The translations under genes were made by a program, and so were the position numbers. Under the pieces are notes generated by a model that saw nothing but the letters and a program-made list of their open reading frames with translations, did no database searches and was not told the DNA's origin. From [Clostridium] hylemonae DSM 15053 (lineage in GTDB: Bacteria; Bacillota; Clostridia; Lachnospirales; Lachnospiraceae), in contig NZ_CP036524.1 in assembly GCF_008281175.1 (NCBI RefSeq), positions 620,001-684,000 on the forward strand: a DNA stretch of 64,000 bases, written 5' to 3'. Every line of letters begins with the position of its first letter. The stretch's first letter is position 1. Below, piece by piece: positions 26,059 through 35,542 of this stretch.

Positions 26059-27738
26059 ATGTATTGCAGAAAATGCGGAGCCGAGAATGAGGCCGGCAGC
26101 AGATTTTGCTGTAAATGCGGCGAGCCGGTAACGGAATCTTCGGCGGAAAGCGGGGGTAAGTCCAACGGCGGGAAAAAGAAGAAAGTGTTGTGGGTGTGCC
26201 TGGCCATCTGTATTCTGGCAGCCGCTGCTGCGGCCGCACTGTTTACGGCAGCAAAGCAGAATAAAGAAAAGCAGTTCGGCGACAATGTGGCGAAGGCAGA
26301 CAAGTATATGGAAGAACTGGACTATGACAACGCAAAGGACAGCTATCTGAAAGCGATCAGCATAGACGGGAAACAGGAGGAGCCGTATATACAGCTGGCC
26401 CGCATATATGAGAAAACGAATGAACCGGAAAAGGCGAGGGAAATTCTCAAGCAGGGGGTAAAGAATACGGGGAGCGCTGTGATAAAGAATAAATACAGCC
26501 TTTATACGTACGTGGATGAGGTGCTTATCCCGGAACTTGGGCAGTGCAGCCCGGGAACGTATATGACAGAATACAGAAAGGTAAGTACGTACGGCGCGCG
26601 CGTGGAAAGTATACACAGTGAGGCGGGAGTGGTCACATACCGGATCATGGATTTTGACTCCGACGGGGAGGCAGAACTGCTGGTGGTTATACTGGACAAC
26701 AAGGCGGTGAATGAATGGGACGGTTCTCAGGAGAATAAGATATCTTTACAAATGTATGAAAATGAGAATGGCACAATTGTGAAAAGCGACGAGTGGAGCC
26801 CACAGGTAAATGTCTTCGGCACATTAGACTTTGAGGAGGATATGCTCTTTCTGAAGGAAAAGGACGATGAGATCTATATATGCGGCAGTTTTTCCGGTCT
26901 CGCATATGTGCTGGCAGACGGCTGGGGATTTGAGTCATTTGTTCTGACGTATGACGGCGGATTCCAGAAGTATACCGGAACGGACGGGGAGACAGGAGGC
27001 TCTTCTTTTGAGGACAGCGAAAGTGACGCGTATGCGATGGCGGAACGGCTGGAACATATTGGCTTGACGAAATCAGCGGCTGAGATCAGGGACTCGTGGA
27101 TGATGAAACTTTCCATGGACGATGAGATGGATGATATTCTCTTTACCATAACCGGCAGGCGGCAAAATGAAGGTCATTTCGTGTATTCCAATAATTTTAC
27201 TGCGGAGGAACTCGGAAAAATAGACCTGGAGTTTACCATCTGGCAGCAGGGGGAATACCAAAAAGCCAAAGGGCAGGATACAGCAGCAGGGGAGACTGAA
27301 GATGTGGATTACAGGGCAGCCTATGAGCCTGTTGTCAGTCAGGCGCTTGAAGATTACGGAACATACAATACGTACGCGCTCTGGGACATAGACAGGGACG
27401 GAGTACAGGAGCTTCTTGTCCTGTGCGGCCACGCGGAGGCTGACTATACGTATAAGGTATATACGGCTAAAGGAGGAGCGGCAGTGTATATAGGCGAGTT
27501 CACCGGGTCCCACACTGCGCTGTACGGACCGGAGGAAGAGGGGGAACCGTACATAATGGCAGTCCAGTGTCATATGGACACTGAGGTCATCGCCCGGGTC
27601 ATGGTTGCTGACAGCAGCGTTGTATACGAGCAGATCTCCAGCCGGGAAGTGCCCGGAGGACTGGATTACTATACGAACCCGTTCCCGATCCCGTTTTGCG
27701 ACGTGTCGGACATGACGCTGGTTGATGAGGCCGGGTAA
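26059..27738 (+). CDS. zinc-ribbon, single-pass membrane TPR protein
   Basis: A 559-residue protein of unknown function. The N-terminus is a zinc ribbon (Cys3, Cys6, Cys17, Cys20), then a Lys-rich patch, a membrane segment at about 40-63, and a TPR-like region (about 75-135) with YMEELDYDNAKDSYLKAISI. Two acidic DxDxDG motifs follow, FDSDGEAELLVV and IDRDGVQELLVL, each starting a beta-rich segment of FG-GAP/VCBS appearance. The likely topology is ribbon inside, TPR and repeats outside. It is the first gene of the 26059-39022 cluster and a paralogue of the protein at 33746. RBS AGAGGG precedes ATG 26059. Confidence 0.75.
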   Translation: MYCRKCGAENEAGSRFCCKCGEPVTESSAESGGKSNGGKKKKVLWVCLAICILAAAAAAALFTAAKQNKEKQFGDNVAKADKYMEELDYDNAKDSYLKAISIDGKQEEPYIQLARIYEKTNEPEKAREILKQGVKNTGSAVIKNKYSLYTYVDEVLIPELGQCSPGTYMTEYRKVSTYGARVESIHSEAGVVTYRIMDFDSDGEAELLVVILDNKAVNEWDGSQENKISLQMYENENGTIVKSDEWSPQVNVFGTLDFEEDMLFLKEKDDEIYICGSFSGLAYVLADGWGFESFVLTYDGGFQKYTGTDGETGGSSFEDSESDAYAMAERLEHIGLTKSAAEIRDSWMMKLSMDDEMDDILFTITGRRQNEGHFVYSNNFTAEELGKIDLEFTIWQQGEYQKAKGQDTAAGETEDVDYRAAYEPVVSQALEDYGTYNTYALWDIDRDGVQELLVLCGHAEADYTYKVYTAKGGAAVYIGEFTGSHTALYGPEEEGEPYIMAVQCHMDTEVIARVMVADSSVVYEQISSREVPGGLDYYTNPFPIPFCDVSDMTLVDEAG

Positions 27739-27775
27739 GAAGGAACTCGGAGGAAAGAGAGTAGAAGAGGATAAA

Positions 27776-30082
27776 ATGGAAACTAGAACACTGACAATTA
27801 TTGATACAGGCAGCCAGCTTACCGAAGTAAAGCTGGAGAGCTTTGGAAAAGAGAATGTCACGCTGGGGCGCAGTCGGGAGCAGTGTGATATCGTCATACC
27901 GGATAACATCGTGTCCAAACTGCACGGAACGTTTTTCCTGGATGGGGAGCGAACCTGGTATGAAGATAACGGCAGCATGAACGGTACGTTCATCGGCGAC
28001 GGGCAACAGCGGCGGCTGCTCACAGGAGGCAGCGGCTATGCTGAGCTCTATGACAAGACGGTGCTGAGGATCGGGGATGTACATGCCCCGGACAAGATGA
28101 TACTCCTGTTATACAGGGTGATCCCGGAGGGAGAGGTGTGGAAAAAGGCGCCGCTTAAAGGTGAAGGCATCAGCATCGGGCGCGGATCCGGGTGCCAGAT
28201 CAGGCTGAAGCATCCCGGGGTGTCCAAGGTGCACTGCTTTGTTCTGCCGCAGGACGGCGGCTATGTGCTGAAGGATAACCACAGCACGAACGGAGTGATG
28301 ATAAACGGACGCAGCGCCGCGGGAGCGGTCTTGCTCAGAGATAAAGACCTGATCCAGATACTGGATTACCAGCTTTTCTTTTCCGGCGAGTGCATCTATT
28401 ACAAAGCGACAGCACAGGGAATCTCGCTGAGGGCGTGCAGCATTAATAAATACGTGGGCCGCGGGAAGAAAAAGAAGCAGATCTTAAAAAATGTCAGATG
28501 TGAGATACAGGGAAATGAATTTGTGGCTATCATAGGGGGCTCAGGCGCGGGAAAGACTACGCTCATGAACGCGGTGAGCGGATTCGAGCCGGAGTTTGAC
28601 GGCAAAGTGTACTGTAATGGCATCGATCTCATAGAACAGTTCCAGAATCTGAAGAGTATTATCGGGTTCGTGCCGCAGCAGGATATCATTTATGAGAATC
28701 TGACGCTGCGCAGGATGCTCTATTATACGGCAAAGATGAAGATGCCCGAAGATACCCAGGGGCAGGAGATCAAAGAGCGGATAGACGAGGTCCTTTCTAT
28801 GGTCGGCTTGAAAGAGCACGAAGGTACGTACATACGCAAGCTCTCGGGAGGACAGAAAAAGAGGGCCAGCATAGCGGTTGAACTGCTGGCGGACCCGAAG
28901 CTGTTCTTTCTCGATGAACCGACCTCGGGGCTGGATCCGGGAACCGAGAAAAATCTGATGATGACGCTCAGTACGCTTTCAAAAGAGCAGAATAAGACGA
29001 TAATCATGGTCACACATACGACACAGAACCTGCATCTATGTGACAAGGTGATATTTATGGGGCCGGGCGGCAGGCTCTGTTTCTGCGGCAGTGTCAATGC
29101 CGCAAAAGCATTCTATGAGACGGACGACCTTGTAAATATTTATAACATGATCGCGGAAAATCCATGGCTGTGGGAGCGAAGATATGCCGCTTACCGCAAG
29201 GACAAAGAGACAAAGGAAGAGCCATCAGCAAGGTCCGAACTGATGAAGCAGAGAAGTGTATCCGCGTTCCGGCAGTTTTCCATCTTGACAATGCGGTACG
29301 CAGAGCTTATGAAAAACGACCGGCCGAGGCTCGGCGTGCTCCTGCTGCAGCCGCTGCTCATTGCGGTACTGCTCAATGTGGTGGCAGATAAAAATATATT
29401 CAAGATATACGAGAGTACGAAGTCCATGCTGTTTGCGCTGAGCTGTTCCGGTATCTGGATCGGACTGTTCAATTCTATACAGGAGATATGCAAAGAGCGG
29501 GTGATACTGAAGCGGGAATATATGGCGAATCTGAAATTACCAGGATACGTGATGTCAAAGTTTGTCCTGCAGGCGGCGCTCGGATTCGTACAGGCGCTCA
29601 TTTTGACAGTTGTATTTTTACAGCTGGTGGGAAAGGACAGAGAAGGCATCTTCTTGTCCGGGTTTGGGCCGGAGATCGTATTTACCGTCTGGCTGACCAT
29701 ACTGGCGTCCGTCACGATGGGATTTGTCATATCTTCCATGGTGGAGACGGGAGATAAAGCGATGGCAGTGGCGCCCTTTGTTCTCATTATTCAGCTGTTG
29801 TTCTCAGGTATTTTGTTCACGCTGAAGGGAGCCGGTGAGATCATATCTTACTGTACTGTCAGCCGCTGGTCGGTGGAGGGGCTTGGAAGCATCGCAAAGC
29901 TGAACCGGCTGGATCTTAAGCTTCAGAAGGACTATCCGATGCTGGAACATGCGGCGGAGAGCTTTTTTAAGGCCACAAAGGGACATGTGCTGACAGCGTG
30001 GGGCATCCTGGCGTTTATGACTGTACTCTTCATGGGGATCAGTATCGTGATGCTGAAAAGAATATCAAAGGACCGCAGATAG
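27776..30082 (+). CDS. FHA-FHA-ABC transporter fusion (ABCG-type half transporter)
   Basis: A 768-residue fusion. Two forkhead-associated domains come first: residues about 20-95 (GRSREQCDIVI, SKLHG, SMNGTF) and 115-200 (IGRGSGCQIRL, VSKVHC, STNGVM), which bind phosphothreonine. The ATPase domain has Walker A GGSGAGKTT, signature LSGGQKKR and Walker B LFFLDEPTSGLDP. An ABC2-type membrane domain with about six segments follows from residue 500. ATG 27776 is chosen over an in-frame ATG at 27722, which overlaps the previous gene. The transported substrate is unknown; the neighbouring kinase may control it. Confidence 0.9.
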   Translation: METRTLTIIDTGSQLTEVKLESFGKENVTLGRSREQCDIVIPDNIVSKLHGTFFLDGERTWYEDNGSMNGTFIGDGQQRRLLTGGSGYAELYDKTVLRIGDVHAPDKMILLLYRVIPEGEVWKKAPLKGEGISIGRGSGCQIRLKHPGVSKVHCFVLPQDGGYVLKDNHSTNGVMINGRSAAGAVLLRDKDLIQILDYQLFFSGECIYYKATAQGISLRACSINKYVGRGKKKKQILKNVRCEIQGNEFVAIIGGSGAGKTTLMNAVSGFEPEFDGKVYCNGIDLIEQFQNLKSIIGFVPQQDIIYENLTLRRMLYYTAKMKMPEDTQGQEIKERIDEVLSMVGLKEHEGTYIRKLSGGQKKRASIAVELLADPKLFFLDEPTSGLDPGTEKNLMMTLSTLSKEQNKTIIMVTHTTQNLHLCDKVIFMGPGGRLCFCGSVNAAKAFYETDDLVNIYNMIAENPWLWERRYAAYRKDKETKEEPSARSELMKQRSVSAFRQFSILTMRYAELMKNDRPRLGVLLLQPLLIAVLLNVVADKNIFKIYESTKSMLFALSCSGIWIGLFNSIQEICKERVILKREYMANLKLPGYVMSKFVLQAALGFVQALILTVVFLQLVGKDREGIFLSGFGPEIVFTVWLTILASVTMGFVISSMVETGDKAMAVAPFVLIIQLLFSGILFTLKGAGEIISYCTVSRWSVEGLGSIAKLNRLDLKLQKDYPMLEHAAESFFKATKGHVLTAWGILAFMTVLFMGISIVMLKRISKDRR

Positions 30083-30094
30083 GAGGAAGTTAGA

Positions 30095-30580
30095 ATGGAT
30101 TATCTTGATGGATGGAAAGAGGCGGGCGAGGTGTTTATCCCGCCGCTTAAGAAAAAGGGATTTGGCGAGGACATTATCATCAGAAAAAGAATAGAACCGG
30201 CGGGAGAGAGACCGGTTCCTGTCCGGGAGGAGCAGTGTGCGTACACGGGAAGCGAGCCTACGGTATTCGCCGCGCACGTTCCGCGCGCGTATATAAAGAG
30301 ACTGAAAGACGGCAGGACAACAGAGCTTGCCGGGCGCGAGACGGTCATTGGAAAAGAGAGAGATTCGGACTGCGTCATTACGGACAATCCGACGGTGAGC
30401 CGGCACCACGCACGCATCACCGCGTCGGCGGACGGATATTATCTGGAAGATCTTGGCTCTTCCAACCATACTTATATAGACGGCAGCGAGATCAAAAAGC
30501 CGGTCAGACTTGCCGGCGGCATGTGCTTTCAGCTGTCGGATGAAGAGTTTCAGTTTATGTTAGAGGCGGGGCAGGAATGA
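30095..30580 (+). CDS. FHA domain protein
   Basis: A 161-residue cytoplasmic protein. The last 90 residues form one FHA domain with VIGKERDSDCVI, TVSRHHARI and DLGSSNHTYIDG; the usual NGT turn is NHT here. The N-terminal 70 residues are rich in Pro, Arg and Glu and have no recognised fold. GGAGG lies before ATG 30095. It ends two bases before the Ser/Thr kinase gene, so it is a likely phospho-reader or substrate of that kinase. Confidence 0.9.
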   Translation: MDYLDGWKEAGEVFIPPLKKKGFGEDIIIRKRIEPAGERPVPVREEQCAYTGSEPTVFAAHVPRAYIKRLKDGRTTELAGRETVIGKERDSDCVITDNPTVSRHHARITASADGYYLEDLGSSNHTYIDGSEIKKPVRLAGGMCFQLSDEEFQFMLEAGQE

Positions 30581-30581
30581 A

Positions 30582-32588
30582 ATGAGTGTTGCAGAACAAT
30601 TTTCAGATACATATATCATAAGAGAAAAGCTCGGCGAAGGAAGCGGCGGTATTGTCTACCGGGCGTATCATAAAAGACTGAAAAAAGAAGTCGTGATAAA
30701 GCAGATGCGGACGCGGAGTGTGTCTGTGCTTGTGAACCGGCAGGAAGTGGATATTCTGAAGAACCTGCATCACTCCTACCTTCCGCAGGTGCTGGATTTC
30801 CTCACGGTCGACGGCGAAGTATATACGGTGATGAGCTACATTCCGGGGAAGTCGTTGCAGCAGCTTCTGAAAGACGGTTATCATTTTACACAGAATGAAC
30901 TTATAAAGTGGGGGATGCAGCTTTGCAGCGCTTTAAATTACCTGCACAGCCAGAAACCGCCCATCATTCACAGTGATATCAAGCCGGCCAATATCATGCT
31001 GACGCCGGAGGGGAATATCTGTCTTATTGACTTTAATATATCGTTCTTTATGGATGAGAATACCGTGCTCGGATATACGGACGGATATACGTCTCCGGAG
31101 CAGTATATCATCGCGCTGGACAGCGAGTCGGTGCACAGTCTGCCGCAGTATTCGAGTATTGATGAGAAAACGGACATCTACAGCGTTGGCGCCACGTTTT
31201 ATCATCTCGCGTCAGGGAAGAAGACAGAGAGCTACAGGGATCCGATAGACAGAGAGCTCCTGGCGGAGAAAATGGGGGAGGCCTTTGCGAAGGTCATAGA
31301 GAAGGCGATGCAGATAGACCCGGAAGACCGGTTTGACAGTGCGTTTGACATGTTTCAGGCGTTCAAACAGATCACGAAGCAGGATGCCAGATATGAAGCG
31401 CTTCTTCGCAGGCAGAGAGGCATACGGGCGGGACTTGTCCTGCTGACGGCCGGTTTTATCGTTCTTGGAGGCTTTGGCATCCACACGATCAAAGCAGAAA
31501 AGACGAAGGCTTACAATGAACTCGTCAGCCGGCAGAAAAAGCAGCGGCAGGACGGTGAATATGAAAAAGAAGAAGATACATATAAAAAAGCGGTAAAAAT
31601 ACTGCCCGGAGCGCTTGAAAGCTATTATCAGAATGCATATGCATTGTATGAACAGCAGAAATACAAAGAATGTATTGAATTTATCGACTATGACATTCTG
31701 GAAAATGAGAAGGTAGACACGTTAAAAAAGCGGATGGCGGATATTTATTACCTGAAGGCGGAGAGTCATTTCCAGCTCGGAGAATATGAAAAGTCGGTGA
31801 ATGCGTACGAACAGCTATTTAAACTCGGCGGATACGACAGCGGATATTACAGAGACTATGCCGTTGCCCTGGCATACAACGGCTCGGTGAACAAGGCCAA
31901 AGAGGTGCTCGACGAAGCGGCAGAGTACGGGCTGAAGGAGGATTCGCTCTATTACGCAAAGGGAGAGATCAGCAAGTCGCTCAATGAGCTGGCCGGGGCG
32001 GCAAATGATTTTCAGCAGTGCATCAGCCTGTCGGACGACATGGCGTTAAAGAGCCGGGCTTACGTGATGTTAAGCGAGATCTATAAGATGCAGGGACAGG
32101 ATGTCAGGCAGCGGGATATACTGGCGGAGGCCAGAGCGGCTGTGCCGGCAAAATACCGGATGCTCATACTGGAGCGGCTTGCCCAGGCTGATATCGAACT
32201 GGCGGAAGCGGGACAGTCCGGATACCGGGCAGAAGCCACCGACGTATTGAACGAGGTGGTAAGCCTTGGGTGGGAGACATATGACACATACGACAATCTT
32301 GTCATACTCCATGAGAAGCAGGGAGAGATCGGCGAGGCGGAGCGTCTGCTGGAGACGATGATACAGCTATACGGCGAGGACTACAATATCTATAAGCGGT
32401 ATGCGTTCCTTCAGGTGGACCGTCAGGAGTTAAAGGATAATAATGCCAGGGATTACAAAGCATTCGCCGGTTATTTTGAGAAGGCGCGGCAGCTGTATTA
32501 CGCCCAGCTGAAAGGGAACGATACAGATGCGGAAATGCAGCTTCTGGAAAATGTATACGCGCAGGTAAAAGCAGGAGGTTGGTTATAA
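30582..32588 (+). CDS. Ser/Thr protein kinase with transmembrane segment and TPR domain
   Basis: A 668-residue Hanks-type kinase. The kinase domain covers about residues 8-265: glycine loop KLGEGSGGIVYRAY, ATP-binding Lys in VVIKQMR, and catalytic loop IIHSDIKPANIML with HSD where most have HRD. The metal motif is LIDFNISFF, with DFN in place of DFG. A membrane segment lies at about 282-300. Beyond it are TPR-like repeats to the C-terminus, probably extracellular. PASTA repeats, usual in PrkC/PknB, are absent. The Asp and Lys needed for catalysis remain, so it is probably active. Confidence 0.9.
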   Translation: MSVAEQFSDTYIIREKLGEGSGGIVYRAYHKRLKKEVVIKQMRTRSVSVLVNRQEVDILKNLHHSYLPQVLDFLTVDGEVYTVMSYIPGKSLQQLLKDGYHFTQNELIKWGMQLCSALNYLHSQKPPIIHSDIKPANIMLTPEGNICLIDFNISFFMDENTVLGYTDGYTSPEQYIIALDSESVHSLPQYSSIDEKTDIYSVGATFYHLASGKKTESYRDPIDRELLAEKMGEAFAKVIEKAMQIDPEDRFDSAFDMFQAFKQITKQDARYEALLRRQRGIRAGLVLLTAGFIVLGGFGIHTIKAEKTKAYNELVSRQKKQRQDGEYEKEEDTYKKAVKILPGALESYYQNAYALYEQQKYKECIEFIDYDILENEKVDTLKKRMADIYYLKAESHFQLGEYEKSVNAYEQLFKLGGYDSGYYRDYAVALAYNGSVNKAKEVLDEAAEYGLKEDSLYYAKGEISKSLNELAGAANDFQQCISLSDDMALKSRAYVMLSEIYKMQGQDVRQRDILAEARAAVPAKYRMLILERLAQADIELAEAGQSGYRAEATDVLNEVVSLGWETYDTYDNLVILHEKQGEIGEAERLLETMIQLYGEDYNIYKRYAFLQVDRQELKDNNARDYKAFAGYFEKARQLYYAQLKGNDTDAEMQLLENVYAQVKAGGWL

Positions 32589-32725
32589 TGGGTATAACGG
32601 CAGGATGGATCATCACGGCGGTAAGTGTCCTTGGAATCGCCGGATGTACCGCGGCGCTGGCTGCCAGCAGAAAAATATTTGACAGACAGAGGAAAAAACT
32701 GCTCGACGAGATAGAGGCAGAGTAA
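32588..32725 (+). CDS. 45-residue single-pass membrane protein
   Basis: A small gene whose ATG overlaps the kinase stop codon (TAATG) with AGGAGG eight bases upstream. The product has one hydrophobic segment at residues 5-26 (GWIITAVSVLGIAGCTAALAA) and a basic then acidic tail (RKIFDRQRKKLLDEIEAE). Coupled translation suggests it works with the kinase or with the membrane protein that follows 14 bases later. I know no family for it. Similar short membrane proteins often serve as regulators or assembly factors. Confidence 0.7.
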   Translation: MGITAGWIITAVSVLGIAGCTAALAASRKIFDRQRKKLLDEIEAE

Positions 32726-32739
32726 GAGGGAGGAGAAAG

Positions 32740-33723
32740 ATGAAAGAAAAATTGAAATACGCGGTGGGCGCGCTGCTGGCCTGCTCGCTCGTGGCCGGCT
32801 TCATGCCGCTCATAGAAGTGGGAGCCATGAAAATGTCGGTGATGGATATACTGAAGATCGGTGTGGGAACGTACGGAGACACAGAACTGATAAGAGAAGT
32901 GATGGAATTATTTAAAGAGTATCTGAGACCGAGCATCATCACAGTCGTCATCCTCATCATCCTAATTCTTGCGGGAGCATTTCTGACGGTGGTGCTTGAT
33001 GCGTCAAAAGCTTATATCGCGGCGCTTGTAAGCGGGGCTGTCAACAATGTGCTCGTGATCATACTGTGTGTGTCTGTAAAAGGAAAAATAGACGAGGTGG
33101 AGAGCGCGTTCAACTTCTTTGGCCTTAGCAGCGGGATTCGGTTCCACGTTTCTACGATAGTGTTGTGGATCCTATTGTACGCGGTGATTTTCGGGCTGTC
33201 GGCCTGCGGGATCGTCCTGGGAAAGAGCGGACAGAAGACGGAGGGAGCCCGGGATATTATGCCGGAGAACCTAAGCGACAGGAAAAATCCGTGGGAGGCA
33301 GATTTGGATCCGAAGAAACAGGCATATCTTGAACGCATCGGGCAGCTGGAGCAGGAGAGGAAGGCAGCCCGGAAGGCGACAGAACGTGCCGCGGGGCAGA
33401 CAGAGGGGAGCACATTCCACGGCGCCATAGGGGGACGGAACGGAAGATATGCCTCCAAAGTGTATCCGCTTCAGGAAAAAGTACAGGTATTTTTCATAAA
33501 AGACGGTACAGGAGAGGTACTTATAACCGGCGAAAAGAGCGGAAATACTACCGCTGGTGTATACTATATCAGTGAGTATGAGGAATACTGTGTGGAGCCT
33601 TATGAGAAAAACAGTTTCTTTCTCACAAGCGGACAGCCGCTCGGGCGTGACCGGCGTTACCATTTGCCGCGGGGAACAGAAGTGTATATAGGAGACAGAG
33701 GGCACGCCTTTGTGCTGGCCTAG
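32740..33723 (+). CDS. polytopic membrane protein with cytoplasmic beta-rich tail
   Basis: A 327-residue protein of unknown function. Four membrane segments can be seen: about residues 7-27, 66-90, 93-115 and 135-160. A charged linker with coiled-coil character (YLERIGQLEQERKAARKATE) follows. The last 90 residues are beta-rich, and the ending YHLPRGTEVYIGDRGHAFVL resembles the last strands of an FHA domain, although the conserved Arg, Ser and His of FHA are not evident. RBS GGGAGGAG lies before ATG 32740. Confidence 0.65.
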   Translation: MKEKLKYAVGALLACSLVAGFMPLIEVGAMKMSVMDILKIGVGTYGDTELIREVMELFKEYLRPSIITVVILIILILAGAFLTVVLDASKAYIAALVSGAVNNVLVIILCVSVKGKIDEVESAFNFFGLSSGIRFHVSTIVLWILLYAVIFGLSACGIVLGKSGQKTEGARDIMPENLSDRKNPWEADLDPKKQAYLERIGQLEQERKAARKATERAAGQTEGSTFHGAIGGRNGRYASKVYPLQEKVQVFFIKDGTGEVLITGEKSGNTTAGVYYISEYEEYCVEPYEKNSFFLTSGQPLGRDRRYHLPRGTEVYIGDRGHAFVLA

Positions 33724-33745
33724 ATGAAAGGACAGAGGATAAGAT

Positions 33746-35527
33746 ATGTATTGCCGTAAGTGTGGCAGCCCCAACGATGAGGGGGCGCGTTTCTGCGGTA
33801 AATGCGGAGCAGAATTACAGCCGCCGCAGGAGCAGACAGAGAAAGAGAAGAAAGTAAAAAAAATCAGGCTGTGGGCAGGCGCGGCAGCAGTCCTTGCCGC
33901 CGCCGTTGTCCTGGCCGGCTATTTTGCGATGAAAGATGTAAGTGCCAGGGAGGCATACGAGGAGTACATGACCAATGCCGATAAGTATCTGGAGACAATG
34001 GATTATGAAAAAGCAGAGGAAGAGTACCTGCAGGCCATCGCCATCGATCCGAAACAGGAGGAACCATACCTGAAGCTGGCGCAACTGTATGAGGCAGACG
34101 GGGAGCCGGAAAAAGCGGAGAGCATTCTGGCGGAGGCGGATAAGAAAGTGCCCCAGAAGAATCGCAGAAAGCTGGCAAAGAAAAAAGAAGAGGATAAGCA
34201 GGCCGCAGAACAAAAAAGTAATTATACGGCTGTATGGGAGACAGAACCTCAGGTTGAAGCTGACGCCATCTATTATCTTGCAGAAAATGATTACTATGAG
34301 CAGCCGGTAAACGAACTTAGAAAGCAATACCTCTCTCCGTATGCTGTCATACAGAAGGGAGAGGCGAAGGGACTGATCGGAATGGACGGCCGGACAGAAG
34401 GCGGCCTGGATTATGAAGACATACAGATCGAGGCAGGGGGCTATCTCATGGAGAGGACGGAACCAGTATATGACGACAAAGCACAGGGACAGTGCTCGAT
34501 GTACCGTATGCTCGAGGGTATGGATGAGATAGAACCGGCGCTGGGACTCGGTGGGATGCCGCCCTATGACGTATTTTATGAAAGCGGCGGTGAACTCATA
34601 AGTCTTCTTGAGAGAAGCGGGGGAAGCTTCTGTGATTTCCACAAGGAGGTGCCGGAAGGCGCGTTTCCGGTGCAGCACTTTGAGACGCCTTTTGAGGGAG
34701 ATATATTTGACGACAGTTACCGTGAGTGGAAGGAGAACGGCGGACTGTATGCAGTATATAACGGTGGAGCGCCGGTGACGGACTTTGTGTACGAAGAATG
34801 CGGCTCGGCAGTGGACGGACTGCTTGCCGTAAAGAGAGACGGAAAGTGGGGGTATGTGGACGAGAGCGGAAAGGAAGTGATCCCTGCTGAATTTGACGCT
34901 TCCTGGCAGTATTATACTTCTGCTGATCCATACGGCGAGGCATACGAAGACTATTGTTATGCCGCGTCAGAAGGTTACGTCGTGCTCCGCAGCGGGAAGC
35001 AGTGGGAACTGCGGGATACTGCCGGTAACGTGGCTGTACCTTCCGGCATATACGAAGAGATCCTGCCGGTGTATGAGGGCAGATGCTGGGTGAAAAAGGA
35101 CGGCAGATGGGGCGTGCTTGAGATATATGAGTGGAGCGAAGATGCGCAGCAAGAAGACGGGGGTGGATCAGGTGAAGATGTACAGGACACCGGCGGCCCG
35201 GGAGAAAGCTATACGGTCTATGACAGCGGGCCGGTAGAACTAACCGGAGTGATCCAGTTTGAAACGGGGACGCATCCGAACGGTCAGGAGATTGGAGCTG
35301 TCATATTAAAATTGGATACACCTGCCGGATTCCATGTCGGGGGAGGACTGGAGCCGGAGGAATCGTTTGAGAACTGTACGGATATACAGCTTGTAGGTGC
35401 GGAAATTGATAAATCGTGGGAAGGAAAGCATGTGAAGGTTACAGGTGAGTTGAACGCAGATGCATATACGGTATATTACTTCCGCGAATACGCAGTTTAT
35501 GACGCGGTCGTCAGCGAGATAAAATAA
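33746..35527 (+). CDS. zinc-ribbon, membrane, TPR and WG-repeat protein
   Basis: A 593-residue paralogue of the first cluster protein. It has the same zinc ribbon (Cys3, Cys6, Cys17, Cys20), a Lys-rich patch, a membrane segment at about 43-60 and a TPR-like part with YLETMDYEKAEEEYLQAIAI followed by KQEEPYLKLAQLYE. The C-terminal half differs: WG-type repeats with RDGKWGYVDESGKEVIPAEF and KKDGRWGVLEI, then a beta-rich end of about 110 residues. The C-terminal part is probably outside the cell. It follows the membrane protein by 22 bases. Function unknown. Confidence 0.75.
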   Translation: MYCRKCGSPNDEGARFCGKCGAELQPPQEQTEKEKKVKKIRLWAGAAAVLAAAVVLAGYFAMKDVSAREAYEEYMTNADKYLETMDYEKAEEEYLQAIAIDPKQEEPYLKLAQLYEADGEPEKAESILAEADKKVPQKNRRKLAKKKEEDKQAAEQKSNYTAVWETEPQVEADAIYYLAENDYYEQPVNELRKQYLSPYAVIQKGEAKGLIGMDGRTEGGLDYEDIQIEAGGYLMERTEPVYDDKAQGQCSMYRMLEGMDEIEPALGLGGMPPYDVFYESGGELISLLERSGGSFCDFHKEVPEGAFPVQHFETPFEGDIFDDSYREWKENGGLYAVYNGGAPVTDFVYEECGSAVDGLLAVKRDGKWGYVDESGKEVIPAEFDASWQYYTSADPYGEAYEDYCYAASEGYVVLRSGKQWELRDTAGNVAVPSGIYEEILPVYEGRCWVKKDGRWGVLEIYEWSEDAQQEDGGGSGEDVQDTGGPGESYTVYDSGPVELTGVIQFETGTHPNGQEIGAVILKLDTPAGFHVGGGLEPEESFENCTDIQLVGAEIDKSWEGKHVKVTGELNADAYTVYYFREYAVYDAVVSEIK

Positions 35528-35542
35528 AGGAGAGTGGAAAAG

